A stretch of 64,000 bases of DNA from Bacillus sp. SD088 (GTDB taxonomy: Bacteria; Bacillota; Bacilli; Bacillales; Bacillaceae_C): contig NZ_JADIJK010000009.1 in assembly GCF_017355205.1 (NCBI RefSeq), positions 1 to 64,000 of the forward strand, read 5' to 3'. The position numbers were made by a program, and so were the translations under genes. A model generated the notes under the pieces. The model made no database searches and was not told where the DNA came from. It worked only from the letters and a program-made list of their open reading frames with translations. This document shows, one piece after another, positions 1-8,988 of the stretch; the stretch's first letter is position 1, and each line of letters opens with the position of its first letter.

Positions 1-1
1 C

Positions 2-91
2 CTGATCACAAAAGGTGTTCATCCCAAAATGGCAAAACATCCCAAGATCGAGATTTTGCCAGAAAACTTGAGGAATGGAAGGCAATGGTAA
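2..91 (+). CDS. Possible 3' end of a plus-strand gene (partial)
   Basis: An open frame enters from the left edge and stops at 89-91; its last residues read ENLRNGRQW. It is too short to recognise. It could be the end of a gene upstream of the window on the plus strand, or a chance frame. No other support was found. Confidence 0.25.
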   Translation: MITKGVHPKMAKHPKIEILPENLRNGRQW

Positions 92-187
92 TTTGCTTGT
101 TTGCAAGAAAATCGACTCCTCTACGAAAAATATCGTTTGCTTGAATTTCTACCTCTTCATGAAAGCTCTTACACTAAAATTATAGTT

Positions 188-212
188 TGTTATCGGTAAA
201 ATTACAATTAGA
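188..212 (-). promoter_or_regulatory. Degenerate copy of the 25-bp LacI-type operator
   Basis: The left half TGTTATCGGTAA matches the operator found at the fucose promoters, followed by AA and a weaker right half TTACAATTAGA. Unlike the other copies there is no TTGACA-like element at the expected distance (about 227-232 reads TCATAG on the minus strand). It lies downstream of the binding-protein gene and would serve a minus-strand gene left of the window, if it is functional. Confidence 0.4.
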
Positions 213-216
213 AGCA

Positions 217-246
217 CTACCAGCAGCTATGAAGGAATGCTGGTAG
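217..246 (-). terminator. Hairpin after the binding-protein gene
   Basis: CTACCAGC at 217-224 pairs with GCTGGTAG at 239-246. It lies just past the stop of the solute-binding-protein gene, so it may end that operon, but the following T-tract is poor. Confidence 0.35.
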
Positions 247-285
247 CACCAATGTTATGCAATTCGTGTAACAGACGGTAATCTA

Positions 286-1944
286 TTATCTATCATAGGC
301 CTCTTGGTAGATTTCCAGGTAGCGATCTAGTTGCAAACCTTCAAAGCCTTTTAGGTATGCATCCCAATCCTTATCAAAATTCTTATCACCTGTTACAAAT
401 TGAGCCAAATTTGTTTCAATATAATCCGCAATCGTTGTTTTTAACTGAGCCGCTTCACTTGAATCCTCCAAATTAATAAATATACCACTTGGATAGTTTT
501 CTGTTGTTGCATATGGCTCATAATTATTTTTTGTTTCTTGATGCAGACGAGTGCCGTAGCCATCTTCAGCTAAAGGATCCTCTGGAGCTGTAAAGGATGC
601 TCGGTATTCAAAAGTCCGCAAAGAAGGACCTAGTTGCTCCCAGCCATCATTATGAGTTTGTCCGCCCTCAACTGGTAGTTGAGTATATTTTGCTTGTTCT
701 CCATCATAGTCAAGCTCCCCTTCTTCCGCCTTACGCCATCCTTTGCCTTCAGGTCCATATTCTTGTAAAAGAATCGCTTCTTCCGTAAAAAGGAAATCAA
801 CAAGTCTGATCGCCGCAATTTGCTGTTCTTCTGTTGCCTTATTGGTTAAAGCAAATTGCCCATTGGCCACACTTGCTTCAATATTTGCCTGTTGCACCCC
901 TTTAGGGCCTTTTAATGCTGGTACGGTCACATATTCTTTATGACGCGGTGTTTTGTCATCAGGTGATAGAGCATAACTTAATAATGCAGTTGTGACCGAA
1001 CCCATCACATTCTCGTCGCGATTCGCAAGTTGATTCACAGCATCATTATTTTGAGTAAAGGCGCCCATATCGATTAGTCCATCTGAATATAACTTGCTCA
1101 TATATTCTAGGCCTTCTCTCCACTCATCTGTATTTGCAGCAAGTGACACTTTATCATCACGAACGATTAAATAGGTATCTCCATCATTATAAATAAATGG
1201 GTCCATCAGATAAACGGCAAAATTCCCGCCCCACATCGTTGCTTCTGTAGCCGCTGTTAAAGGGATTTCATCCGCTTTTCCATTGCCATTGGGATCTTCT
1301 TCTTTAAAAGCTTTTAATACAGTATATAAATCATCGGTTGTCTCAGGAATCTTAAGGTCTAATGCGTCAAGCCAGTCTTTATTGATCCAATATTTATTCG
1401 GATAGGAGCAATGGTAACATTCATTTACTTGGGGAATCGAGTAAATATTGCCATCTGGTGCTGTAATCGATTGTTCAAGATAATCAAGATCTTCCATTGC
1501 CTTTTTTATGTTTGGTGCATATTGGTCAATTAAATCATTTAGCGGTAAAAAGACCCCTTGTTCTCCATAGCGCATTTGTTCTTCAGGTGTTAAATTCCCG
1601 TGAAGAATGACCTCAGGATAGTCCCCACTTGCAAGCATTAATTGCTTACGGTCATTTAACGCATCTTGTGGAACAAGATCCCATTCAATATGGATATTTG
1701 TCTCTTCCTCCAACCATTTGGTATAGGTATTGGTATTCATATTTTCGATTGTTGGATATTGTGGAGCAAACATTTGCAATGTCATGGTTTCATCCACAAT
1801 AGGCAATTCCCCAACCGGATTAATGGTAATATTTTCTGTACTCTCACTTTTACTTCCATTCTTTCCTGATTCCTTTGACTGACAAGCAGCAAGGAACACC
1901 ATCACAAATACAATGCTTAGAACAATCCATTTTTTCTTTTTCAT
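286..1944 (-). CDS. Sugar ABC transporter solute-binding lipoprotein, LplA type
   Basis: Captures an oligosaccharide at the outer face of the membrane and passes it to the two permeases encoded upstream (2109-3989). The N-terminus is a lipoprotein signal: KKKK, a hydrophobic core, then lipobox LAAC with Cys at 21. At 552 residues it has the length of the LplA-type CUT1 binding proteins rather than the usual 430. Near residues 175-225 there is a Cys-pair motif NECYHC and a Ca-loop-like DPNGNGKADE; the paralogue at 19896-21524 has both. AAAGGAGGG precedes the ATG. It is the last gene of its transporter cluster. The ligand is inferred from context only (fucose-containing oligosaccharide). Confidence 0.9.
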   Translation of the reverse strand: MKKKKWIVLSIVFVMVFLAACQSKESGKNGSKSESTENITINPVGELPIVDETMTLQMFAPQYPTIENMNTNTYTKWLEEETNIHIEWDLVPQDALNDRKQLMLASGDYPEVILHGNLTPEEQMRYGEQGVFLPLNDLIDQYAPNIKKAMEDLDYLEQSITAPDGNIYSIPQVNECYHCSYPNKYWINKDWLDALDLKIPETTDDLYTVLKAFKEEDPNGNGKADEIPLTAATEATMWGGNFAVYLMDPFIYNDGDTYLIVRDDKVSLAANTDEWREGLEYMSKLYSDGLIDMGAFTQNNDAVNQLANRDENVMGSVTTALLSYALSPDDKTPRHKEYVTVPALKGPKGVQQANIEASVANGQFALTNKATEEQQIAAIRLVDFLFTEEAILLQEYGPEGKGWRKAEEGELDYDGEQAKYTQLPVEGGQTHNDGWEQLGPSLRTFEYRASFTAPEDPLAEDGYGTRLHQETKNNYEPYATTENYPSGIFINLEDSSEAAQLKTTIADYIETNLAQFVTGDKNFDKDWDAYLKGFEGLQLDRYLEIYQEAYDR

Positions 1945-2108
1945 AAAATGACCCTCCTTTTTTTATAAGAAAATGACAAATGCCTGTCTAAAGGATGAAC
2001 GGTTTAGTTCGCTCCGCTGCCTTCTAATCCTTGCATCAAAGCGCCGTTCTGACCAACATCCTGTTGGGCTCCATCCCCCCTTTCAAAAGAGCAAAACCTT
2101 ATAATCGG

Positions 2109-3011
2109 CTAGGATTTTAACGAACCAATCATCACTCCTTTGGTAAAATGCTTTTGTACGAATGGGTATATGAGTAAGACTGGAACACTAGCAACAACAA
2201 TTAATGCATATTTTAGCTGTTCCTTTAATCCTGCCAAGGCCAAAACTTGATCCACATTAGACATCATCGATGGATCAACGGAATTTAATACGAGAATTTC
2301 TCGAAGAATGATTTGCAATGGAAATAAATTAGGATCTCTTAGGAAGATCAATGCTTGAAAATAAGCATTCCAATGTCCCACCGCATACATTAAAGTCATA
2401 ACTGCAATAATTGGCTTCGACAAGGGAATGACAACGCTTGTAATAAAGCGCATGTCACTGCAACCATCTATTTCTGCCGCCTCATACAGATCATCTGGTA
2501 TAGTTGTCTGAAAAAAGGTTCTCGCAATAATCACCTGAAAAACGGCAACCGCACCAGGCAAAATCATCGCCCATGGTGTATTCAGCAGACCGAGAGCTTT
2601 GACAACTAAATAATAGGGAATGAGCCCACCGTCGAATAACATAGTGAAGACAAGAACGGCCATTATAAGACCTCTCCCATAAAAAGTCTTCCGAGAAAGC
2701 GGATAGGCAATCATAATCGTTAACACGACATTCACAAGAGTACCAGCGATTGTATACAAAATTGAGTTTCTAAACCCAAGTATGATATTCGGGTTGTCAA
2801 AAACCGCTTTATAACCTGCAAGCGAAAAGTCGACTGGAAAAAGCCAGACCTTTCCTGCGACCACGGCACTTGGGTGACTAAAGGAAGAACTGAGAATGTT
2901 CATTAAAGGCAGTAATATAATCAGTAATACTAGTATTAAAAAAATGTAAATCCCTGTTAAAAATACACGATCGCCAAATGATTCACGTACTTTACTTGTT
3001 TTCTTAGTCAT
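2109..3011 (-). CDS. Carbohydrate ABC transporter permease, MalG/YtcP type
   Basis: Inner-membrane channel subunit of a CUT1 importer. It has about six hydrophobic segments and the cytoplasmic EAA loop (YEAAEIDGCSDMRF...IPLSKP, roughly residues 185-215) that contacts the ATPase. The C-terminus KGVMIGSLKS is typical of YtcP-like proteins. It follows its LplB-type partner with a 12-base gap and precedes the binding protein by about 165 bases. No ATPase gene is nearby; families of this kind usually share an MsmX-type ATPase encoded elsewhere. Ligand is unknown. Confidence 0.92.
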   Translation of the reverse strand: MTKKTSKVRESFGDRVFLTGIYIFLILVLLIILLPLMNILSSSFSHPSAVVAGKVWLFPVDFSLAGYKAVFDNPNIILGFRNSILYTIAGTLVNVVLTIMIAYPLSRKTFYGRGLIMAVLVFTMLFDGGLIPYYLVVKALGLLNTPWAMILPGAVAVFQVIIARTFFQTTIPDDLYEAAEIDGCSDMRFITSVVIPLSKPIIAVMTLMYAVGHWNAYFQALIFLRDPNLFPLQIILREILVLNSVDPSMMSNVDQVLALAGLKEQLKYALIVVASVPVLLIYPFVQKHFTKGVMIGSLKS

Positions 3012-3023
3012 TTTTTCACCTCT

Positions 3024-3989
3024 TTACCACAGACTGTTATTGGATATTCTTTTTGCTAGAAAATTGACGAATACAAGTAAAATCAAATTAATGATCGAAT
3101 TGAATAATCCCACTGCTGCTGAGAAACTAAAATTTGATTCAATTAACCCAACTTTATACACATAAGTAGAAATAACTTCTGATGTGGGGACATTCAATGG
3201 ATTTTGCATTAAGTAAATTTTCTCGAAACCAATGGCCATCATATTACCAACATTTAGGATCAACATGATAACGGTCACTGGCAAAATACTAGGGATATCA
3301 ATATTCAATATTTTCTGCCATCTGGAAGCACCATCTATTTTTGCCGCTTCATATAACTCAGGATTAACACCTGCTAGCGCAGCCAAATAGATAATCGCTC
3401 CATATCCTGTTTGTTGCCAAACATCTGAGAGAACGTAAATCGTCTTAAATAGGCCCGGTTCCCCCATAAAGTTTCTTGGAGACACTCCAAACAATCCTAG
3501 AATGCTATTCACAATGCCAGTATTTGGAGATAACGCCACAATAATGATCGAAACCATAATAACCGTCGAAATAAAGTATGGTGCATACGTGACCATTTGC
3601 ACAGATCGTTTAAATAAGCCCTGGCGTACCTCGTTTAAGGCAAGTGCTAATATAATCGGTGCAGGAAAACCGATCGCAAGACCGTAAAGACTAATTCCGA
3701 GTGTATTTTTAATAATATCCCAGAAGATAGGTAGATGAAAAAATTGAGTAAAATGTTTAAACCCAACCCAATCACTCCCCCAGATCCCTTTCACTACATT
3801 GTAATCTTTAAAAGCGATCGCACTTCCAAACATAGGTACATATTTAAATGTAATTAAAAATGATAGAGGAATTAATACTAATAAATAGAGTTGCCAATGC
3901 TTTTTTACTAACTTCCAATTTCTTGCTCTTTTTTTCTGAGTAAGAAGATGATGCGGATTTTTCTCGATAACAGCTTTCCCAGTTGACAT
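3024..3989 (-). CDS. Carbohydrate ABC transporter permease, LplB type
   Basis: Partner of the permease at 2109-3011, and first gene of the importer cluster. A basic N-terminus precedes the first membrane helix (WQLYLLVLIPLSFLITF). The sequence VPMFGSAIAFKDYN is characteristic of LplB-like permeases. The EAA loop is YEAAKIDGASRWQK...IPSILP. The start ATG is preceded by GAAAGGAGAGGATGGA. An AraC-type regulator gene lies directly upstream, ending in a terminator, so the importer probably has its own promoter in 3990-4175. Confidence 0.92.
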   Translation of the reverse strand: MSTGKAVIEKNPHHLLTQKKRARNWKLVKKHWQLYLLVLIPLSFLITFKYVPMFGSAIAFKDYNVVKGIWGSDWVGFKHFTQFFHLPIFWDIIKNTLGISLYGLAIGFPAPIILALALNEVRQGLFKRSVQMVTYAPYFISTVIMVSIIIVALSPNTGIVNSILGLFGVSPRNFMGEPGLFKTIYVLSDVWQQTGYGAIIYLAALAGVNPELYEAAKIDGASRWQKILNIDIPSILPVTVIMLILNVGNMMAIGFEKIYLMQNPLNVPTSEVISTYVYKVGLIESNFSFSAAVGLFNSIINLILLVFVNFLAKRISNNSLW

Positions 3990-4013
3990 TCCATCCTCTC
4001 CTTTCTGTCATTT

Positions 4014-4029
4014 ATGTAAGGGATTACAT
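4014..4029. promoter_or_regulatory. 16-bp inverted repeat upstream of the importer
   Basis: ATGTAA-GGGA-TTACAT, a perfect 6-bp inverted repeat 25 bases upstream of the LplB-type permease start. It resembles a catabolite-responsive element but lacks the central CG, so it is more likely an operator or promoter element, perhaps for the neighbouring AraC protein. Confidence 0.35.
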
Positions 4030-4175
4030 GTATCATAGCGACAGACAACAAAATCTGACAACAAGCAAATTTCTTTGGGTTATCCTTTTTCGCATTCCGC
4101 TTATCTACAACGATGAAAGGTGATAAACATAACCATTTTCTCCATGATTCTTTTTTCACCCTCTGTAAATGCTCT

Positions 4176-4225
4176 AAAAAAGCTAGGTACTCTACTTCGA
4201 AATGGTTGAAGAGGAGATACCTAGC
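4176..4225 (-). terminator. Rho-independent terminator after the AraC gene
   Basis: On the minus strand GCTAGGTATCTC pairs with GAGTACCTAGC (one mismatch) around a loop, followed by six T residues. It lies just past the stop of the AraC-type regulator at 4234 and separates it from the importer genes. Confidence 0.8.
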
Positions 4226-4233
4226 ATAATAAA

Positions 4234-6435
4234 TTACGATTCATCCGTTTTTTTGTGCAATTTTCTATATTCTCCTGGCGAAATTCCATATACTTTCCGG
4301 AAAACTCTTGTAAATGAATTGGGACTGATATAGCCGACCTGCTTACTGATTTCTACTATTGGTTGATCAGATGTCTTCAATAACTCTTCTGCATGTTCCA
4401 TCCGAATTCTCGTTAAAAAATCGACAAATTTTTCACCAAAATGCTCCTTGAAGAGTTTACTAATATATTTTCCTTTTAAATTAAAGACTTCACTTAAATG
4501 ATCAAGAGATAGATCGACTTCCTTATAATGACTTTCAATATATCGTTTAATCTCCAGCAACACTTCATCATAGCTCTTAGTTTGTCTATGAGAAATAATT
4601 TGCTTGAACATCTCGTCCAATATCGTAAACATGTTTTCTTTCAATTCTTCTACTGTATCAAATTGTTCCAGCTGATCGGCTAGTCGGGAAACGGCGTGCT
4701 CGCTCCAGAGTTCTTGAATTTCTTGTGGGAACAAATGTCTCTCCCGTTCCAAATGAAAAATGAAAAAGTTAATAATATGAATAATTTCTTCTTTCCGCAG
4801 TTTCGCTTGAATAATTTGTTCAAATAGCTCATGATATTTTTTACGCCAATTCGGATCACTTAAGCGATAAGCAAACACGGTCTCTTGGGCAAGCTTTAAA
4901 TAACGGTAAACATCTACTTCTGTTAATGTTATTTCTTCGTATTGGATGGTTTGGTTCAAGCCAAGTGTAGCTTTGTAGGCAAGTGCTCCCGTTGCTTCAT
5001 CAAATGCTTTACGTATTTCTTCTGGAATTGTAATCCGCCTACTAAATCCGAGTGTAACGGTGAAAGGCAATTGATCAGTTATCACTTGTTTGAAGTGGGT
5101 AAAGTAGTGATACGGATCGATATCCTCAGACATTTGCACAATCCCAACGAAACGATACTCATTCGCCCAGCCACACCAAAGAATGGACATTGAATCATGG
5201 TCCATTTCACTTGCTCTCTTTTCCATCATAGCCTTCACTTGAAGGAGTTTTTCTGCGCCCAATTCTCGCTTCCATTGACCATACTGATCAATTTCTACTA
5301 GAAACACGATCGATGGGGAGAATATTGGCGATAATTCCATTTTCTCCATCTCTTTCTCCCAATCTGGAAATCCATCCTTCCCCATTAAAATTTGCTCGAA
5401 TCCATATTTCCTGCGCAGCAATAGAACCTCATCTTCCACTTCATGATAGCGACTTGATTGCTCTAACATTTGATCCAAGGTGTGAGCAATGAGGGTAAAT
5501 TCATTTCTTTGCGAAGGAATGTGCGGCTCTTTTAATACCCCTCCATTAATCTTTCTAACTAGTTGTTCCAACGGCTTGTAAGCTTTTTTCGTTATGTAAA
5601 TAATCAAGATAACACCCGTCAAAACGACAAAAATGGACACAATAATCCATAATAATCGAACAGATTCTATGACTCTAGTCAAATTGCTTTTAGAAAACCC
5701 ACTTTCTATTGTCCACCCGGTATAATCTGATGTGAAGCGCGTAAGAATCCGATCTTCTACCGGATGAACATTTTCATTCAAGAGCTCCGTTCCACTTCTA
5801 TCAGTCAGATGAACAAAGCTTACTTCTGGATCATACATTTCCTGAATCCTCTTTTTTAGCTCGTTTACACTCACGTTCACCACGATAAACCCCTTGGCTT
5901 TTCCGTGAAAAGGAACAGGTCGTTTCAAGGATACAACTGCTTTTTTATCTTGTTTTGGGAATTCTCGGAAAAGGCGTTGGTCCGTCCAATGAGATGAATG
6001 TCCAGTGGAAGTGGTTTCAATAAAGGAATGGTCTCCATAATCCAATACTTTCGTCACAGTACTAAGACTTAAAACGGTTTCATCATGATCACGAACTAAA
6101 TAAGCAGAATCAATCATTGGATAATTTATGGTTAACTCTTGCAATGCCTTATATGCTTCAAGATTTCTAGGTACATCAGCTATATCTTCTCCCTCTAAAA
6201 ACGCTTTAAAGCTTTTATTGATCAAAGATTCTCTTAGTATCCGCTGATCAATCTCTTTCAAACTACGATCGACATAGCGATACGCTTGTCCAGCTAATGA
6301 CTCGTTTATATTTAGAGCTTCCTGCTTACTCTGTTCATTTAAGACTTGAAAGAAAATAAAGAATAAAACAAGGATAATAATAAAAAAGACAGGTGTGTAC
6401 GCGAATAACATTTGGCGAAACCAATTACGCTTCAT
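4234..6435 (-). CDS. Membrane-bound AraC-family regulator with extracellular sensor domain
   Basis: About 733 residues. A membrane helix at residues 8-30 and a second near 265-290 (LLWIIVSIFVVLTGVILIIY) enclose an extracellular region of about 230 residues that looks like a Cache-type sensor. A cytoplasmic linker follows, then a C-terminal AraC HTH domain (last 100 residues: LSLDHLSEVFNLKGKYISKLFKEHF, then PIVEISKQVGYISPNSFTRVFRK). Bacillota use this single-protein layout to sense extracellular oligosaccharide and activate the adjacent importer, here 286-3989. The upstream TTG at 6453 is possible, but the ATG at 6435 has a better-spaced AGAGGGGAAA site. Signal is unknown. Confidence 0.88.
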   Translation of the reverse strand: MKRNWFRQMLFAYTPVFFIIILVLFFIFFQVLNEQSKQEALNINESLAGQAYRYVDRSLKEIDQRILRESLINKSFKAFLEGEDIADVPRNLEAYKALQELTINYPMIDSAYLVRDHDETVLSLSTVTKVLDYGDHSFIETTSTGHSSHWTDQRLFREFPKQDKKAVVSLKRPVPFHGKAKGFIVVNVSVNELKKRIQEMYDPEVSFVHLTDRSGTELLNENVHPVEDRILTRFTSDYTGWTIESGFSKSNLTRVIESVRLLWIIVSIFVVLTGVILIIYITKKAYKPLEQLVRKINGGVLKEPHIPSQRNEFTLIAHTLDQMLEQSSRYHEVEDEVLLLRRKYGFEQILMGKDGFPDWEKEMEKMELSPIFSPSIVFLVEIDQYGQWKRELGAEKLLQVKAMMEKRASEMDHDSMSILWCGWANEYRFVGIVQMSEDIDPYHYFTHFKQVITDQLPFTVTLGFSRRITIPEEIRKAFDEATGALAYKATLGLNQTIQYEEITLTEVDVYRYLKLAQETVFAYRLSDPNWRKKYHELFEQIIQAKLRKEEIIHIINFFIFHLERERHLFPQEIQELWSEHAVSRLADQLEQFDTVEELKENMFTILDEMFKQIISHRQTKSYDEVLLEIKRYIESHYKEVDLSLDHLSEVFNLKGKYISKLFKEHFGEKFVDFLTRIRMEHAEELLKTSDQPIVEISKQVGYISPNSFTRVFRKVYGISPGEYRKLHKKTDES

Positions 6436-6617
6436 ACATTTTCCCCTCTCCAAAATAAAATCAGAGCATTACAATGATTTCAACAAATCCTTACCATAGA
6501 CGAAAAATGATAGCATGTCTTTCCAATTTGGAGCATTCGAAGGCGTATGATCCATACAGATCGGGGCTTTCATCACTAGGTTGAAGGTTATAACGAATTG
6601 GCATATCTTAAGAAAAG

Positions 6618-6754
6618 CAAAAGCGCCCGTTTAGCGATGTACAAACTTTTTAAGCTTCTAACGAGATAAATGATACACGGCGAAGTATGAGCCGATGTTG
6701 ACTTATCGTAAGAAGAAGCTAAAAGTTTGCTAGTCGCTGGGCGCTGGAGCTAGA
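6618..6754. repeat. Bacillaceae-type intergenic repeat with inverted ends
   Basis: The stretch begins CAAAAGCGCCCGTTTAGCGA and ends TCGCTGGGCGCTGGAGCTAG, so its ends pair (AGCGCCC...TAGCGA with TCGCT-GGGCGCT). Sequences of this style are common between genes in Bacillaceae and carry no ORF. It fills most of the 400-base gap between the fucose operon and the AraC gene; I see nothing else in 6454-6844. Confidence 0.55.
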
Positions 6755-6844
6755 TCCAAACACTAGCCGAATTTTATACTTTCTTATCTCTAAAAAAGAT
6801 ATGGTGTGGAGCCTTTATTTAGACACTTTAAGCATTAAATGGCT

Positions 6845-7276
6845 TTATGTAAGGACACCTTTTTTTAAGATAATATTGGCATATTGAGCCGCTTCTCCAG
6901 TAGCCACGATTGCATAGGCTTTTTTGGCTCGCTCATAAAATGCGAAGCGATCCACATATTCCATTTGGAGAGAGATAGCTTGTTCTTTTTGGATGAAGGT
7001 TTCATAGTTTTCCCAAATCGTAGGTTGAAATTGCTCTCCTTCCACCACATCCATTAATGTCACAGGATGTTCCACATATGTATCAAGAGGAAAGAATTTT
7101 AATATCGCTGCTAATAACTCTGGTATCCCATGTCCATCACAGCGAATAAGATGATGCTGGGCATGGCTGGCAGACGGAAAATTTGCGTCTGCTAGGACAA
7201 TTTCATCCCCATGCCCCATCTCCATTAATATTTTCATAAGTTCTGGCGAAATAATTGAAGGAATTCCTTTTAACAT
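6845..7276 (-). CDS. fucU: L-fucose mutarotase (RbsD/FucU family)
   Basis: Interconverts the alpha and beta anomers of L-fucose in the cytoplasm, supplying the form used by the dehydrogenase. The 143 residues match FucU in length. The N-terminus has the family core: ISPELMKILMEMGHGDEIVLADANFP, where the GHGDE segment and the following His residues form the sugar site, then RCDGHGIPELL. It is the last gene of the five-function catabolic operon, 19 bases after the FAH-family gene. Ribose-type RbsD activity is the alternative, but the fucosidase-rich context favours fucose. The ribosome site is weak (GGGTGT). Confidence 0.88.
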   Translation of the reverse strand: MLKGIPSIISPELMKILMEMGHGDEIVLADANFPSASHAQHHLIRCDGHGIPELLAAILKFFPLDTYVEHPVTLMDVVEGEQFQPTIWENYETFIQKEQAISLQMEYVDRFAFYERAKKAYAIVATGEAAQYANIILKKGVLT

Positions 7277-7295
7277 ACAACGTCACACCCGTTCT

Positions 7296-8189
7296 TTACT
7301 TTTCCTCTATATAATAATTTGTTATAGCACCTAGTTTTTCGATCTCACAGGTAATCACATCACCTGGTTGAATATAGACTTGCTGATCTTCTGGTAAACC
7401 TAGAACAACACCTTCAGGGGTTCCTGTCAAAATAACATCTCCAGGTTCTAGTGTTAGATATTGCGAGAGATAGCTCACAATTTCCGAGCAATTGAAAATC
7501 ATATCTGATGTATTGGAATCCTGTCTGACTTCCCCATTAACGGTTGTTTTCAAATTTAGATCATCAGGGTTACCCACTTCATCTGCTGTTACAAGATAAG
7601 GTCCTAATGGACTAAATTTATCACCAATTTTTCCAAGCATCCATTGCTGTGTTCTCATTTGCAAATCGCGAGCAGATAAATCATTCGCTGCGCTATAGCC
7701 AAATACATAATCAAGCGCATCTGCTTCTTTTACGTTCTTTGCTTTTTTTCCAATTACGATGGCAAGTTCTACCTCATAATCTAGTTTTTCCGTCACTTTC
7801 GGTACAGGAATCTCGCTTTTATGACCTGTTAGTGTATTATCGAATTTATTAAAGAGGATGGGAACTTCTGGATAAGGTGCATTTGTTTCATCTGCATGTT
7901 TTCGATAATTTAAACCTACACAGATGATTTTATGCGGACTTGTAACACTTGGTCCCCATACAAGATTTTCAGAATCTACATATACAGTCGTGTTTGTCTC
8001 TTCTGCCTGCTCCAATAGACTTGATAATTGCTTAGTTGCCTTCTCCCCTCCAGCAATGACAGACATAATATCTGTTTCCACATCTGAGTTACCCGTTTTC
8101 TCTGCAGTTGCTTGAACATCGATAATTCCTTTATCTGTTTGAACACCTAATTTATGTACCTCTTGTACTTCATATGTTAATAGTTTCAT
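7296..8189 (-). CDS. FAH-family hydrolase, probable 2,4-diketo-3-deoxy-L-fuconate hydrolase
   Basis: Proposed last step of oxidative L-fucose breakdown: cleavage of 2,4-diketo-3-deoxy-L-fuconate to pyruvate and L-lactate. The 297 residues have a short N-terminal domain and the fumarylacetoacetate-hydrolase fold from about residue 85 (KIICVGLNYRKHADE). Metal ligands are visible in KLDYEVELAIVIG and in NDLSARDLQ; the C-terminal TGTPEGVVLGL is typical. The same fold serves other acylpyruvate hydrolases, so the substrate is inferred from the FucU and dehydrogenase neighbours. It is cytoplasmic with a good AAAGGAGAT site. Confidence 0.82.
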   Translation of the reverse strand: MKLLTYEVQEVHKLGVQTDKGIIDVQATAEKTGNSDVETDIMSVIAGGEKATKQLSSLLEQAEETNTTVYVDSENLVWGPSVTSPHKIICVGLNYRKHADETNAPYPEVPILFNKFDNTLTGHKSEIPVPKVTEKLDYEVELAIVIGKKAKNVKEADALDYVFGYSAANDLSARDLQMRTQQWMLGKIGDKFSPLGPYLVTADEVGNPDDLNLKTTVNGEVRQDSNTSDMIFNCSEIVSYLSQYLTLEPGDVILTGTPEGVVLGLPEDQQVYIQPGDVITCEIEKLGAITNYYIEEK

Positions 8190-8213
8190 AGTCAGTATCT
8201 CCTTTTCTATTTG

Positions 8214-8987
8214 TTATGCATCTTTCCCAAATACAACGCCGCCATCAATATATAACGGGGAGCCCATCATAAACTTCGCTTCATCTGAAGCTAAAAATAG
8301 GGCAGCATTAGCGACATCTTCAGGCTTTCCAAGATCACCACTTAGTTGCCGCCCTTTAATACTATTAATCGCTTCCTCAGGATCATCATACGAATTTTTT
8401 AAATAGTTTTCCACAAAAGGTGTGTAAATGGTACCTGGAAGTAAAGCATTAACACGAATATTATAGGGAGCATAATCCACTTGCATCGACTTTGTTAAGG
8501 ATAACACCGCCCCTTTAGAAGCACCGTATAAAGCACGCTTTGCTAACCCCATTTCAGCTACACAAGAAGACATATTAATAATGCAACCGCTCTGCTGTTC
8601 AATCATATGAGGAGCGACGTACTTGCAGCCTAAATAAACGCCCTTTACATTGACATTCATCACTTTATCCCATACATCTGGTTCTACTTCATCGACACGG
8701 CCAACATTACTAATGCCAGCGTTATTAAAAAGAATATCAATCTTTTTATGTTCTTTGATTACATAATCTACTAAAGCTTTCACAGATTCTGGCTTTGTTA
8801 CATCTGCTTCAAAAAACGAGGCTTTTCCCCCTTTTTGCTGAATTTCCTGTACAGTTTGTTGGCCATGCTCTGGATTGACATCATTGACGATGACATGAGC
8901 TCCTTCTTCGGCGAAACGAAGAGCGGTTGCTTGTCCAATTCCACTGCCTGATCCTGTAATAATCGCCACTTTATCTGCTAATCTCAT
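8214..8987 (-). CDS. Short-chain dehydrogenase, probable 2-keto-3-deoxy-L-fuconate dehydrogenase
   Basis: NAD-dependent oxidation of the C4 hydroxyl of 2-keto-3-deoxy-L-fuconate is the likely role. The 257 residues form one classical SDR domain: TGSGSGIG nucleotide-binding loop at residues 12-19, NNAG near 89, catalytic Ser in MSSC and YGASK near 154-158. The PGTIYTPF segment after the active site is the form seen in ketodeoxyfuconate-type SDRs, which is why this step is assigned here rather than to the neighbouring SDR. The assignment of the two SDRs could be reversed. Only one base separates its ATG from the upstream gene's stop. Confidence 0.72.
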   Translation of the reverse strand: MRLADKVAIITGSGSGIGQATALRFAEEGAHVIVNDVNPEHGQQTVQEIQQKGGKASFFEADVTKPESVKALVDYVIKEHKKIDILFNNAGISNVGRVDEVEPDVWDKVMNVNVKGVYLGCKYVAPHMIEQQSGCIINMSSCVAEMGLAKRALYGASKGAVLSLTKSMQVDYAPYNIRVNALLPGTIYTPFVENYLKNSYDDPEEAINSIKGRQLSGDLGKPEDVANAALFLASDEAKFMMGSPLYIDGGVVFGKDA

Positions 8988-8988
8988 T

